From positions 4,960,001 through 5,024,000 of the forward strand of contig NC_063012.1 of assembly GCF_020509005.1 (NCBI RefSeq): a DNA stretch of 64,000 nt. The letters are read 5' to 3'. The DNA comes from Fulvia fulva. Lineage: Eukaryota > Ascomycota > Dothideomycetes > Mycosphaerellales > Mycosphaerellaceae. This document shows, piece by piece, positions 22,070-32,315 of the stretch. Each line of letters starts with the position of its first letter. Position 1 is the first letter of the stretch. Under the pieces are notes generated by a model. The model was not told the origin of the DNA. It ran no database searches and was given only the letters and a program-made list of their open reading frames with translations. The translations under genes were made by a program, and so were the position numbers.

Positions 22070-23002
22070 TCAGTCGTACTTGGTGTCCGCCCGGCGGCGC
22101 CTGCTTCCCAGGACACAGTCAAAACACCACACAATGCTAGCCAACAGCATCGAGCCCGTGGCAACCCATGTCAAGATCAGGAACTTGTTGCCTCTCTCTG
22201 CCTGAATTCCAATCTCGTCGCCATGTTCATTGATCACATCGGCTCCCTTCACCGCAATCGCAGTCGTGAGAGCGCTTGCTATGCCAATGACCAGGAAAGC
22301 CATCCATTCGACGAACATATTTGCGAAAGCGCTCAAGCGTCCGTCGAGGAAGAAGCTCACTATGGCCAGGACAAGCGCAGTCCCTTCGAACCCGATTGCG
22401 ACGCAGTAGAGCACGAACGCCGCTCTAGCAGCTATCCTCACAGCCTTGATGCCGTCGCTGATGTCTTCGGGCCAGTGCAGGTTTGATACGAGGTCGATGT
22501 TGCCGTGGCCGCTGTTATCGAGCTCGGTCCGAAGGATCCGCTGCGGGTTGAAGTCGTACATTGCGGTACGACCGGAGCAGCCGGTGACGTTGTGAGTGAT
22601 ATCGGAGCGTTTCAGTGTGGCATCTGGGACGGCCTTAGGGGCGTAGTAGCCTTCGCAGTAGGACATGAGGTGTGCTGAGTAGAAGTCGTGGAGACCAAGC
22701 TCTTGAGCTATGCTGTTGATTGTGTCTTGGATCTCGTCCTGGATGCCTTCGGTTGCGCCATCGGTGAGGCTATGGTGATGGTGAGCACGACTGATGTCAA
22801 GTCCATCATGATTGACTTACTCGACAATTGGGTTGTCTGATGAACTATCGAGGGCTTCGAGATAGCCTATCCTCGAGGTATTGAGGGTCAGGACTGCATA
22901 GTCTTCTAGGAAGCCTTTGCTGGAACCTGCAAAGAGGCAGAGAAAGGTGAGCACTAATGAGGCCGCGATCAAGGCGATTGGGAGTAATGCTAAGGCCCTC
23001 AT
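22070..23002 (-). CDS. SUR7/PalI family tetraspan membrane protein
   Basis: A two-exon minus-strand gene: exon 1 23002-22821, intron 22820-22770 (GTAAGT...TAG, 51 bp), exon 2 22769-22070, giving 293 residues. The spliced frame restores the family segment DTINSIAQELGLHDFYSAHLM followed by SYCEGYY. TM1 is MRALALLPIALIAASLVLTFL; three further membrane helices follow the extracellular loop (FVLYCVAIGFEGTALVLAIV, MFVEWMAFLVIGIASAL and FLILTWVATGSMLLASIVW). SUR7/PalI proteins mark eisosomes (SUR7) or help ambient-pH sensing (PalI/Rim9); the sequence does not decide which. The conserved Cys of the YCEG loop and the C of VTGCSG are present. It is convergent with HBS1. Confidence 0.85.
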
Positions 23003-23686
23003 CGCCAGCAACTGTCGGGTGTCGAGTATCTGGTAGAGTTGGGGCAGTGTCAGTGCCAACACCAGCAATTGTTTTCGTTAAGCGGGTTGCCTGCCACTGC
23101 GTGTTTTTGAGGCAAGCACAACTTGGACGTTTGCTGAGGTACATGTAGCCTTGCGAGCCTTGACCGACTCACAGTCCATGTGTTAGCGAGTGTGTTATGT
23201 GTGCCCTGCTGGCATCCGCTGCGTCACACATCGCGCGAACACGTGGCTGTGGACAGCAGCTGTTCGTAGCAAACACTGCTCTCGACCAAGCCACATCAAT
23301 GCTTGCCTCGCGAAGTTGTTGCACCTGTGACGTTGGAGACAGCCACCAAACCTGATCTGCAGTCACGGCGACCAGGATGATCAACGCTGCTATTGGCCAT
23401 GAAGCTTATGCACAAGCTTGATCTTGAAATGTTCGGAGGACATGAGGGCCAGGGTCTAGACATGGTGATCATTGAAGGACGACTGAGGAACTATTGTAGT
23501 ACTGCCTCAGGTCAATTAGATGATCGGGCCTACAGCACAACCTAGGGAGTGGCCTCGTGCCAGTAATCAGAAGAGCTGCTTCAGCATGTCTTCGCCAATT
23601 CTCAGCACCGGCTCACCAACCTGCTTCAGCATCTCCAAGCTAGACTTTGCACGATTACGCCTGGCAGGCTTGGGAGAAGGGCTTCT
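23003..23686. other. Intergenic region
   Basis: About 0.7 kb between two minus-strand genes, carrying the promoter of the SUR7/PalI gene. A minus-strand frame continues upstream of its ATG to 23068 but is unlikely to be used, because TM1 already begins at the downstream ATG. No other signal. Confidence 0.4.
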
Positions 23687-26428
23687 TCAGCGTCTTCCAC
23701 CTCGCCCACCCCTTCTGCGGCGCACGCGACGCTCTTTGTCACTGCTGCTGCGGCTACTGGTGGTAACAGTACTTCCATCAAAAGCCTCGACGCTGTCACT
23801 GCGGTTGTGCTCCACAGTGTAGGGCCCGTTGCTATCAGGCTTCTGCAATGGCTTCTGTCTTCGAGCTGTTTCGCGCAAAGTTTCCCGTGACGGAGACTCG
23901 CTGAACGCTCTAGCCAGAGGTCTGATGTCGCTGGGCAGCGTACTCGGGCCAGTCGCTGTCTCACTAGTGCCAGAACGTCGTTGTCCACGATCGGAAGGCC
24001 TCGGTGTGCGGTCACGGTCTGCTTCGTGGTACTCGCGCTCTCTTGTGCGAACAGTATCCCGCTCGTAGTAGTATCCTCGCTCGCCACGTGTGACAGTACG
24101 ACTTCCAGAGCGTCCTCTATCTGCTTTCTCAACGCCTTCAGCACTGAAAGCGTTTGACGCCGGACCATCATGCTGGTGCTTCATCAGACCACTTCTGCGA
24201 AACTCCGAAGAGCTGGCATCGCTATCGGGTGGCGTGGGAGAAACGTCGAGCTTGTTCGAGAACCGAACACGACTAATAACATCACTCGCACGACGCTTGG
24301 ACGGCGGCGTGACCGTCTTGGGGCTGTCTTGACCTGCCTTGCGGTGGACAAAGCGCTCTTTAGTCTCTTTGTAATCCAGATCCGATCGGCGATCATCATC
24401 GAATATGTGCTTAGCCCACGGACAATCAGCTGATTGGACTGTTCGTCTGACATATATCCATTCCTTGTCTCCATCTCGAGGAGCGGGTTCGCTTAGTGGG
24501 GAGTCGTTGCGGTTGGACATGTGTGATCTTGGAGAAGGCATCGAGACCGGTACCGCATCTTCTTGCGGATAAGGCAGATCTCGTTTCCTCGAAGGCCGAT
24601 CGCTGGCCGTCGCGCAACTATTGGCGCTCTGGAATTGTCGCTCGTAGGATGTGGTCTGATTGTCGCGGTACGAACTTCGATCGCCATCGCCCGGATCCTC
24701 CTTTGGCAGTCTCTTTGCTTTCAGGTTCCCTCTGCGTGTCGATGAAGTCAATACAGTCTTCGCTACTTCCCCTTCATTCCAGTAGTCGTGAGACGTCCAC
24801 TTGCCCACCAAGGAGTCCGGCTTCTCGGAGTGGATCGGTGTCTGGGTTTCGCGATCAAGTTCTTGAGCGGGCTCCGTCGTCCAGTGCTCAGCTTTACCCT
24901 GTACCTCGCTTACAGCCTTCTCACTTCGAGATGCGCGTCCGATCTGTGAAAACGGTGGCATGTCCTGTGCAGATGACGCACTCGAAGATGGCGGTGGGAT
25001 TGCAGCACGATGCTGCCGTGTAACGACGTCTCGCGGCTTTTGGCCAGTCTCGCAAACTACCACAACTTCTTGCTTCTCCTCTTTGTGCTTAGCTGCCCGT
25101 ACGTGGGCCTTGAGTACAACACCAGAATCCCGGCGAGCAGATTCAGATGGTCGTGCCCAAGGCTTCTCCTCCGGAACGTCACGCACAGACTCGATGCGTC
25201 GCTCAACAGGCACGCGTTCGACCTGTACCATCTTGCCGTGCGCATAGGGGTCGGTATGAGCTTCCAGCTTGCGCTCAGCTTGGCGATATCGCACCACCTC
25301 GTCTCGTGCCAGCCGACGAATTTCTGTCTCTGACGGCACTGACCTGTGCGAACGACTGTGCTGTCGTGCAGCTGTCTGGCTCGATGTCGTCCACGCGACC
25401 TGTTCATCCATGGCAGGATTGACTTTCGTCGTGGCATCTCGAACGCCTGTCGTACTCATGGGTGGCGGTGGCGGCAAGCCTGGCCACTGCCTGTACTGCA
25501 CCGTCACTTCTTCCGGCCTCACCTTCCCTTTCGTCGACGTCTTGGCCGGTGCATCACTGACCTCTTGCGCTGCTGTGCCTGGACATGTCGTTGACTTCGA
25601 CGAAGGTGCCATGATGACTGGTGGCGGGGGAACTCCCACATGTATATGTCGATGGATATACTCCTTACGCTTCGGCGACGCAGGCTGGGTTGCGACGGGT
25701 GGTGGTGGTGGCGGAGCCGCAACATGAAGATGCCTGTATATGTATCCTTTTTGCTCTGTCTCGGTCGCATCGTCCATCGAGCTTGGTGAAGAAGGTTCGT
25801 TGACACGAATGTGCTTGTAGCTGTGGTCCCTCGAGTCCTCCTCTCTTACATTTCTTCGAGGCGGCTCGATCTCCTGCCACTCAGCATGTCTCAGGAGGTA
25901 TGCGGCCCGCTTCTCTCGCATTTCTTGATTACTATAGTAGTCCTCGTCAGGCACGAAGGCTCTTATGCCAAGCTTGATATCATTGCTGTCATGTTCCTCG
26001 ACTATGTGTGTAACCTTCCTTGTCTCTTCCGCCGGTGCCACACGACAGCGTCGACAAATGCCTGGCGGGGGCGGAAGTCCATCTTCGGGAATTGGATGTT
26101 CTTGGTGGTAGCGGGCGCTCCGAGGACGAAGGCATATTCGACATATGTGATAGATGGCGAGTGATGGGACGCCAGATCCGGACTTCGTCGAGCCAGGTAG
26201 TGGTTCCTCTCTAGTCCTGATGTGCGCGTGGCTCAGCCTCTCATCGGTGCCATCACACGGTATGGCGGAGCCGCGTGAGAGCTCACTACGACGCTCATAG
26301 CGAATCGAGTACTCGACTTCTGCGCCATCATCCGTGCCTGGAGTGAAAGAGGTTGCGTTTCGAGGCCAGTAGACGTCTGGTAATGGTGGCGGTGGAATAG
26401 TCATGTAGGGGACGTTGTTGTTAGCCAT
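23687..26428 (-). CDS. Large disordered Pro/Arg-rich protein with paired CxxC motifs
   Basis: Not assigned to a named family. From the ATG at 26428 (MANNNVPYMTIPPPPLPDVYWP) the product is 913 residues; an in-frame ATG at 26500 would add 24. Near residues 115-150 it has IYHICRICLRPRSARYH ... GICRRCRV, two CxxC pairs that could form a zinc knuckle. It then carries several near-repeats of the type YIYRHLHVAAPPPPPP / KEYIHRHIHVGVPPPP around residues 230-300. The remainder is highly charged, Ser/Arg-rich and presumably disordered, ending in the basic tail RRVRRRRGGRGGRR. The CxxC block and RHxHV repeats resemble Pezizomycotina-specific uncharacterised proteins. RNA binding is a possibility from the RGG-like tail, nothing more. 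Confidence 0.75.
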   Translation of the reverse strand: MANNNVPYMTIPPPPLPDVYWPRNATSFTPGTDDGAEVEYSIRYERRSELSRGSAIPCDGTDERLSHAHIRTREEPLPGSTKSGSGVPSLAIYHICRICLRPRSARYHQEHPIPEDGLPPPPGICRRCRVAPAEETRKVTHIVEEHDSNDIKLGIRAFVPDEDYYSNQEMREKRAAYLLRHAEWQEIEPPRRNVREEDSRDHSYKHIRVNEPSSPSSMDDATETEQKGYIYRHLHVAAPPPPPPVATQPASPKRKEYIHRHIHVGVPPPPVIMAPSSKSTTCPGTAAQEVSDAPAKTSTKGKVRPEEVTVQYRQWPGLPPPPPMSTTGVRDATTKVNPAMDEQVAWTTSSQTAARQHSRSHRSVPSETEIRRLARDEVVRYRQAERKLEAHTDPYAHGKMVQVERVPVERRIESVRDVPEEKPWARPSESARRDSGVVLKAHVRAAKHKEEKQEVVVVCETGQKPRDVVTRQHRAAIPPPSSSASSAQDMPPFSQIGRASRSEKAVSEVQGKAEHWTTEPAQELDRETQTPIHSEKPDSLVGKWTSHDYWNEGEVAKTVLTSSTRRGNLKAKRLPKEDPGDGDRSSYRDNQTTSYERQFQSANSCATASDRPSRKRDLPYPQEDAVPVSMPSPRSHMSNRNDSPLSEPAPRDGDKEWIYVRRTVQSADCPWAKHIFDDDRRSDLDYKETKERFVHRKAGQDSPKTVTPPSKRRASDVISRVRFSNKLDVSPTPPDSDASSSEFRRSGLMKHQHDGPASNAFSAEGVEKADRGRSGSRTVTRGERGYYYERDTVRTREREYHEADRDRTPRPSDRGQRRSGTSETATGPSTLPSDIRPLARAFSESPSRETLRETARRQKPLQKPDSNGPYTVEHNRSDSVEAFDGSTVTTSSRSSSDKERRVRRRRGGRGGRR

Positions 26429-26924
26429 GTTAAGTGAGAGACTGCATGCCCGTCGTTGACGAGGTGGAAGGTGTTGGTGTTGGCTCGTCGGTGCAGCCAA
26501 GTCGGGTTGCTAAGACGTAGTGTGTGTGTGTTGATTGAGGTGAATTTGTGCAGCTATATTGTGTCGGCGTCTCCAAGGAAGCTGCTCGTTGACTGCGGCG
26601 GAAAGCTCAGCAGAGAAAGGCTTGCGGAGGTTCTAGCGCTCCGAAGGAAGCTCGCCTGTCTTCAAGTGAGTGAAGTTGTGGCAGGCGGACGGACGGGCCG
26701 CCCACTATGAGTGGCAATGACCGTTATGCACACTAAGATGTGAGAAGGCTGCACCTACCTGTCAACCAAACTCTGGGTCTGAGTGATGCGCTCTTGCTGC
26801 ATGTCACGTTGTGTTCTACAAAGTCCGAATTGCATCATGTTCCCAGCGTTCACATCGTATCAAGTTCATGATCGCGCAGACTGTTTTGTGGTCCGTTTCC
26901 TGTTCCACTCGCTACTGTCCCCCA

Positions 26925-27315
26925 TCATTCTCCGATCACATACGTGCATCCTGCTGCTCCCATCCAGACCTGATGCTTCCTTCCCGCATCGACATCCAGC
27001 CGGGCGCCGGGACCAAACGTCTCCTTCCGAGGCTCAGCATCGTTAGGGTAGGATATCGTAAGCTCGCCCTCGAAGATAAGATGTGTCGTCAAGCCGCTAT
27101 GAGCGGGAGGTGGGTAATAGGCGTGGCTGGGACCCATGTTCAGCCAGGGCGCAGCGAGTGCTATGAGAATACCTACGGTCCATCTGAACCACACAGCCTT
27201 GAATCAGCACTGGAACGAATGCACTGGCAAGCCTACAATGAGTACCCGTCCACGTGAAGACATGTTCGAAGCCCCAGTCTTTCACTTGCTTCTCGGCGCT
27301 CTTGCGGGACACCAT
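26925..27315 (-). CDS. Small cupin-fold protein
   Basis: A short two-exon minus-strand gene. Exon 1 (27315-27246) encodes MVSRKSAEKQVKDWGFEHVF and TWT; exon 2 (27160-26925) encodes a segment ending GPSHAYYPPPAHSG, then LTTHLIFEGELTISYP, the jelly-roll strands ETFGPGARLDVDAGRKHQVW and the end GCTYVIGE. The intron (GTACTC donor, GTGCTGAT branch-like motif, CATAG acceptor, 85 bp) joins in frame to give about 101 residues; an alternative TAG acceptor at 27173 adds four residues. The pattern H-x-G(L)TTH...G-E-L-T and PG-x-R-x-D-V-x-A...H-x-V matches single-domain cupins. Ligand and reaction unknown. It lies in the divergent interval between the Pro/Arg-rich gene and phospholipase C. Confidence 0.7.
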
Positions 27316-27825
27316 GTCGAGGCAGTGTTGTGACAGAAGCTTGTGGTGTGCAGCGGAAGCGTATCGTCCGGACTACAGGGCATGGACAGTTCAACGTTCT
27401 CTGCACGATTGAGTCTGAGGTCTATGCAAGGGCAGGAGTGAATTGCGGACAAGGTTTCACACAGCTGCCCGCTCGGCTCGGCTCGGCTCAGCGCGGCAAG
27501 CCGGTCTCGGCACTTTGGTCGCTCCTTTGCTCTGGTCTGGAGACAAACACTCACAGTCACCGACACATCCATCGATGGGTCGCAGTGGATTCGGGTGCTT
27601 TACGTGTTTCACAGGGCAAGCGCACAGCACGCTTGATGTCGCTTGCTATGCCGACCGTCCTCCGTGTAGTGACTGCGTGGGCCTCCAAGCAGACCATACC
27701 GAGCGCTGCAGGTGGTGGGCTGTGTTTGTGTGCTCACCGGCTGGACCTTGAGTGCGCCGCGCTCTTCTGAGCATGCCCCTACTTACAGACGTGTATTCCT
27801 GACACTTGCAGAGCTCAGCGACAAC
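27316..27825. other. Divergent promoter region
   Basis: About 0.5 kb between the minus-strand cupin gene and the plus-strand phospholipase C gene. A GC-rich, palindrome-prone tract (CTCGGCTCGGCTCAGC) lies near 27475-27490. Open frames here on both strands have no conserved feature. Confidence 0.4.
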
Positions 27826-30249
27826 ATGACCGACAGACCAACGGCAGGCTTGAGCGATTGCGTCAAGAAGCACGCGCAAAAGGCCTATGAGCGCGACGCC
27901 AAAGGCCATCAAACTTTCGATGCCTTCCTCGAGACCCTCGTCAAGCCGGAGTCCTCGGCGGCGCTGCCTATCACGGAGGACCTGAGCCACCCGCTGTCGC
28001 ATTACTACATCTCAAGCAGCCACAACAGTGAGTCTTCTGGCACTGCATCCCGTCGTCCGGCTGAAAGCCAAATTAACCACTTGCCGCACAGCTTATCTGT
28101 CGGGCAACCAGCTATGGGGCAAAATCACCACCGACTCCTACAAGGACGTCCTCATGCGAGGCTGTCGATGCATCGAGGTCGACATCTGGGACGGCGACTC
28201 GCCTTCTTCTTCAGAAGCAGAAGCTGAATCGCCCAAGACTGACCATGATGTCAACAAGCTCTCCGGGATGCTAAAGAAAGGCCTCAGCAAGCTCCGTTCT
28301 CAGTCGCCTTCAGCTCATGATGCACCCGACTCGCCCAAAGGTCACGCTGAACAGATGCCTACACCATGGCGAACCAATTCTGGCCGATATGAGCCTGTGA
28401 TATACCACGGCTATACAGCTACCCGTGAAATGCCTTTCCGGAAAATGTGCGAGGCAGTCCGCGAGTATGCATTTCGGACTACCGATCTTCCTCTGATCGT
28501 GAGCCTTGAGGTGCACTGCTCTCCCGCTCAGCAAGACATTGTAAGAGATGCCTCTGTTTCGCAAAAGGCCAGAGATTCGTGGGCAATCTCGAGGCTCATG
28601 ATATCAGCAACATCCTCCCTCAGACGTAAGGCTGACCCGTGACACTGCAGATGGTAGAGCTCATGAACGACTATTGGAAGCCTTATCTGTATCGCGCACC
28701 AGCCGCTTTCTCCGACTCTACTCCCCTACCACCACTCGCGACCCTGAAGAAGACCATTCTAGTCAAGGTCAAGTACACACCTCCTGAGAAGGCCAAAGCT
28801 GCTCAATCCAAAAACACACACAGCGAACATCAGGACTCTAGTGGCACCGAAGACGAAGGAGCTATGAAGAAGGGAAAGATCTCCGAAGGTCTCAGCAAGA
28901 TGGGAATTCTCACCCGGGCTTCCCACTTTCGCGACTTCGACCAGCCCGAAGCGAAGATCCCGACCCATGTTTTCTCTCTGGGCGAATCGAAACTCCTCGA
29001 CGCTTGCGAGCAGCAACCGGACAAGTTGTTCAAACATAACTTGCATCACTTCATGAGAGCGTACCCGAAAGGTACAAGGGTGCGCTCTTCCAATCTAGAC
29101 CCGGCTCCTCTCTGGCGCTTCGGCCTCCAGATGGTTTGTACTCTAGCTTCCATCGTCCGAAAAGTTCTGCAGATCCGTGATGCTGATTCTTGCAGGTCGC
29201 ATTGAACTTCCAGAGGATCAACGCAGCCATGATGCTCAATGCCGCTCAATTTGAAGGTACTGGGGGTTGGGTGTTGAAACCGAAAGGCTATCTGCCCGTC
29301 GAAGGCAAGCAGCCAAAGCCAGAGAGGATTACGTGCGACCTGTCGATCAAAATACTTGCAGCTCAAGGCCTTGGTCACCGAGACGACATACCCGACGCCT
29401 ACGTAAAGTGCGAATTGCACGTCGAGAGCCAAACAGGACCGGGTCAAATGCAGATTCCGAACGGCGGCAAAAGCAAAGGAGGTCAACGAAAATATCGAAC
29501 AGCCACTCGTCACAATCGTGACCCAGACTTTTGTGGGGAGCTCGCACATTTTCCCAATATCGCGAACGTCGTTCCAGAGCTGAGTTTCGTAAGGTACGTA
29601 CTGCTTCTCTTTCCTTGTTGCACACGACCACATGACCACATCGATCAGTCGCGGTTGCTGCAATTGCAGCCTCAGAATTGGCAGTACACTGGATACATAC
29701 CACATTCTCTCCGTCGGGGCAGCAGGCGAAAGGTCACACATAGCCAGGCGTCATAGCGATGGCGAAAAGGTCGAGCACATTGAGATGCAATGTGCGGTGT
29801 ACAGGATACACAGGCAAAGTGTTGAGCTCTCACAGAGATGATTGACCGAGTATTGGGGAGCATCGAACGTTGCACAGCGCGTGGTCGTGCACCCCAGTTA
29901 TATGGTATCCGGTGCTCGTGCGTGGCCCACCGCTACCGACATGCATCGGCACTCGGTGGCGAGATCGCTTAAGCAGGTCCGGGATCGCTGAGCTGCAGGA
30001 GCGAATGCCCAGCTTATTTCTGGAAGTTTAATGCTGATGATATGTTCGCTAACTACTAACAGGATCAAAATCATGGATGATGCGTTGGCGCAGAAGGACA
30101 GACTACTGGGATGGGTCTGCTATCGACTTGACAGGCTACCACAGGGCTTACTTCTGGTACCACTGCGAGGAGAGGACTTCAAATTGACAGGAGGAAAGCT
30201 ACTGCTGGAGAGCCACACGAAGATCCTGACCACGGCACAAGCCACCTGA
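27826..30249 (+). CDS. PLC1: Phosphoinositide-specific phospholipase C
   Basis: Hydrolyses phosphatidylinositol 4,5-bisphosphate to diacylglycerol and inositol trisphosphate at membranes. Five exons fit in frame: 27826-28027, 28092-28540, 28651-29133, 29196-29593 and 30063-30249, giving 572 residues. The X domain has the catalytic HNTYLSGNQL (first His) and EVDIWDG near residues 65-92 and VIYHGYT (second His) near 170, then PLIVSLEVHCS. The Y domain has SLGESKLLDA, HHFMRAYPKGTRVRSSNLDP and LWRFGLQMVALNFQ. A C2 domain follows (CDLSIKILAAQGL ... PDAYVKCELH) and ends LGWVCYRLDRLPQGLLLVPL. There are no PH or EF-hand domains, as in a subset of fungal PLCs. The last intron (469 bp) is long for this genome but its ends join the C2 strand exactly. 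Confidence 0.9.
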
Positions 30250-32026
30250 TTTGCTAACTCTGGTATGCAAATGTGATCGCTCCGGCACCTATACGAGGCC
30301 AGAGATGGCGTCTTTCGAGTTGACATGGTATCGTTGTTCGGCAAATATGGCTCTTCATGTTTTCCGATTGGTGGAAGCCGGCATGTTCGAACCGACCGGC
30401 TTCCAGTGCTTTGCGGTAGTGAAGTCGACAAGTGAATCGATGTGATAATGGCCTGTGTAGGCGTGCGCTAGCAACAATATATCGATATCCGGTTGACCGA
30501 AGATCAACAAGGATGATAGGCAGCTCGAACGCTCATGTACTCTTGTCGGGCGGCAGACCCATACCCTCGGATGTTACAGCGTTGGCAAATGGATGTAACT
30601 CAGACCTAGGCAGAGACCCGGCCTTGAGAGCGCTTCACTGCGATTGATCAGAGCTAGCGTTGCGTACTACGTGAAGCATCAGCATTGCATACAGACGGCC
30701 TGGTCAGTGGAGCTATCGCAGAGCACCGGCAGTGACATCCTCTCGAGCCGGTTTTCAGATGCCATCTGCAGTCCAGCACATGCGAGTCGAACTCAATTCC
30801 TGCCTGGTCCAAAGCCAACACACCTTGAGGTCCTGCGACCTCATGTGCTTCCAGCGCGCGCGTGAGGACTCAAGAAGATCTTGCGACGGTCATTGAGCAT
30901 GAAGCGAGCAATAATCATATAGGTTCACACGCCACCACGCTTCGAGTCAGTACTGTAGTGCTGCTTGTGTAGATCCGATCGCTCCCCGTCGAGGATCAGC
31001 TAGCCCGACAGGGCTCTTGCATAAGCGCTCTCCAGGATCATGTCGCGATTGCGGTCCGCTGAGGCTAGTAATCTTACAAGTCGAATACTTTTCTCCTTCT
31101 ACCTTCCATGCCAAGCGTCTGTTCGAGCACAACCCACTGTGATCACTCTGTTGTTGCTGTTGTACTACAACGCACGCAGGCGCGCAGAGCGCGGTCAACC
31201 CGGTCTGCTCAGTTTCGATCACGAGCAGTTGCACGGTCTTCGTGTCGCTGCATCATAGTTGTCTTATTGCCAGCGGCAGTCATTGAAGGGTTCCGACATG
31301 ATAATCCCTGCTCCAGGCATACGGTCTGACTTGTTTGTCCGGGATACGATCTCGAGTGTCCTGGCTTTCGGCACCCTTGACGGCGCCTTGCATGACAGCA
31401 CGACATGCGACAACGCAGCATATGCACATCAGTTACCCTGATGATACTGTTCCAGCGGACTGCAGCACCGTTGTCCGCTGTCAAATCCTGTTCATACGTA
31501 TTGAGTTTGATTTTGGGCGCTACAGTATTCGGGGAAGCAGGGTCAATGCCAAAGCCAGTCGGTATAGATGACATGATGCAGCCCACCACTAACCCCATGC
31601 ACCTTTCTGATCATGTTCGAGTAGCGGCCAAGTGCAGCGATATACCGCATGCCGTTCGTGCTAGTGTAACAGCTTAACGAAGTCCCGAACCAGGTAGTGA
31701 CCTCGAGGACAGAGTCATCCCAACGCAAAGGTTGAAGTCACAACATACTAGTAGCTTGCAGGCCCTGCTCTCACCCCAGGGCACAAGAGCAGTAGCATTA
31801 TCCAGTGGAGCGAGCCAATGCCTGGTAATTACACTGCGCACAGTCCGAGAAGGTACTTATATAACGTCCTCTGCTGCTTCTGTTGGTCCCTCAGCTAAGA
31901 CACACTCTCCAGTCGCTTCCGCCGCCACTCCCTCAAGCCAAGCCATATCAACGGGCCCATCTTTCTTCGGACCCAACCTCAGGTCTCAAAGCCCAGCCCA
32001 GTCACCGCCAACGACGGTTCGACAAC
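30250..32026. other. Long intergenic region
   Basis: About 1.8 kb between phospholipase C and the zinc-ribbon gene without a gene I can support. A minus-strand frame (31209-31598) has a plausible-looking N-terminus (MGLVVGCIMSSIPTGFGI) but decays into non-conserved sequence and has no evident exon partner. A TATA-like TTATATAA lies near 31856-31863, about 165 bp before the zinc-ribbon ATG, and may be its core promoter. Confidence 0.4.
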
Positions 32027-32315
32027 ATGTCCTATAACCAACAGCGTCACGAGATGCTTCGAAAGCTTCAGATCGAACAACTTCCGACCCTCTACGCTCC
32101 AACAGAAATGGAAGAACACTACCACCCATTCGGCGAGAGCTTACCGATACGCTCAAAGATGCCAGTAAGTGAGGCCAATGCTTGCGTGTCGAATTTGAGG
32201 CTGACGCTCGGCACAGGTCCCCGGCAAACGCTGTCCCAACTGTCTGAGACGTGGACAAACGATCTGGGTGATTCCTGGAAAGCGATGCTCGCAGTGCGGT
32301 ACAGAGGTCCTGTAA
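32027..32315 (+). CDS. Small zinc-ribbon protein (78 residues)
   Basis: A spliced microprotein gene. Exon 1 (32027-32164) starts MSYNQQRHEMLRKLQIEQLP and ends at RSKMP; the 52-bp intron 32165-32216 (GTAAGT...CACAG) is phase 0; exon 2 (32217-32315) encodes VPGKRCPNCLRRGQTIWVIP then GKRCSQCGTEVL and TAA. The two CxxC knuckles (CPNC and CSQC), 16 residues apart, form a zinc-ribbon-like pair. The repeat of PGKRC before each CxxC is notable. Without splicing, the first frame runs on into unrelated residues, so the gene is easily missed. I do not recognise the family. Binding of zinc is inferred from the four cysteines; nucleic-acid or protein binding is possible but unproven. Confidence 0.75.

Noticed and set aside
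31209..31598. Minus-strand open frame with a hydrophobic N-terminus (MGLVVGCIMSSIPTG)
   Set aside because: The downstream part is Arg/Cys/His-rich and unlike a protein; no convincing donor or partner exon was found, and I cannot place it in a family.
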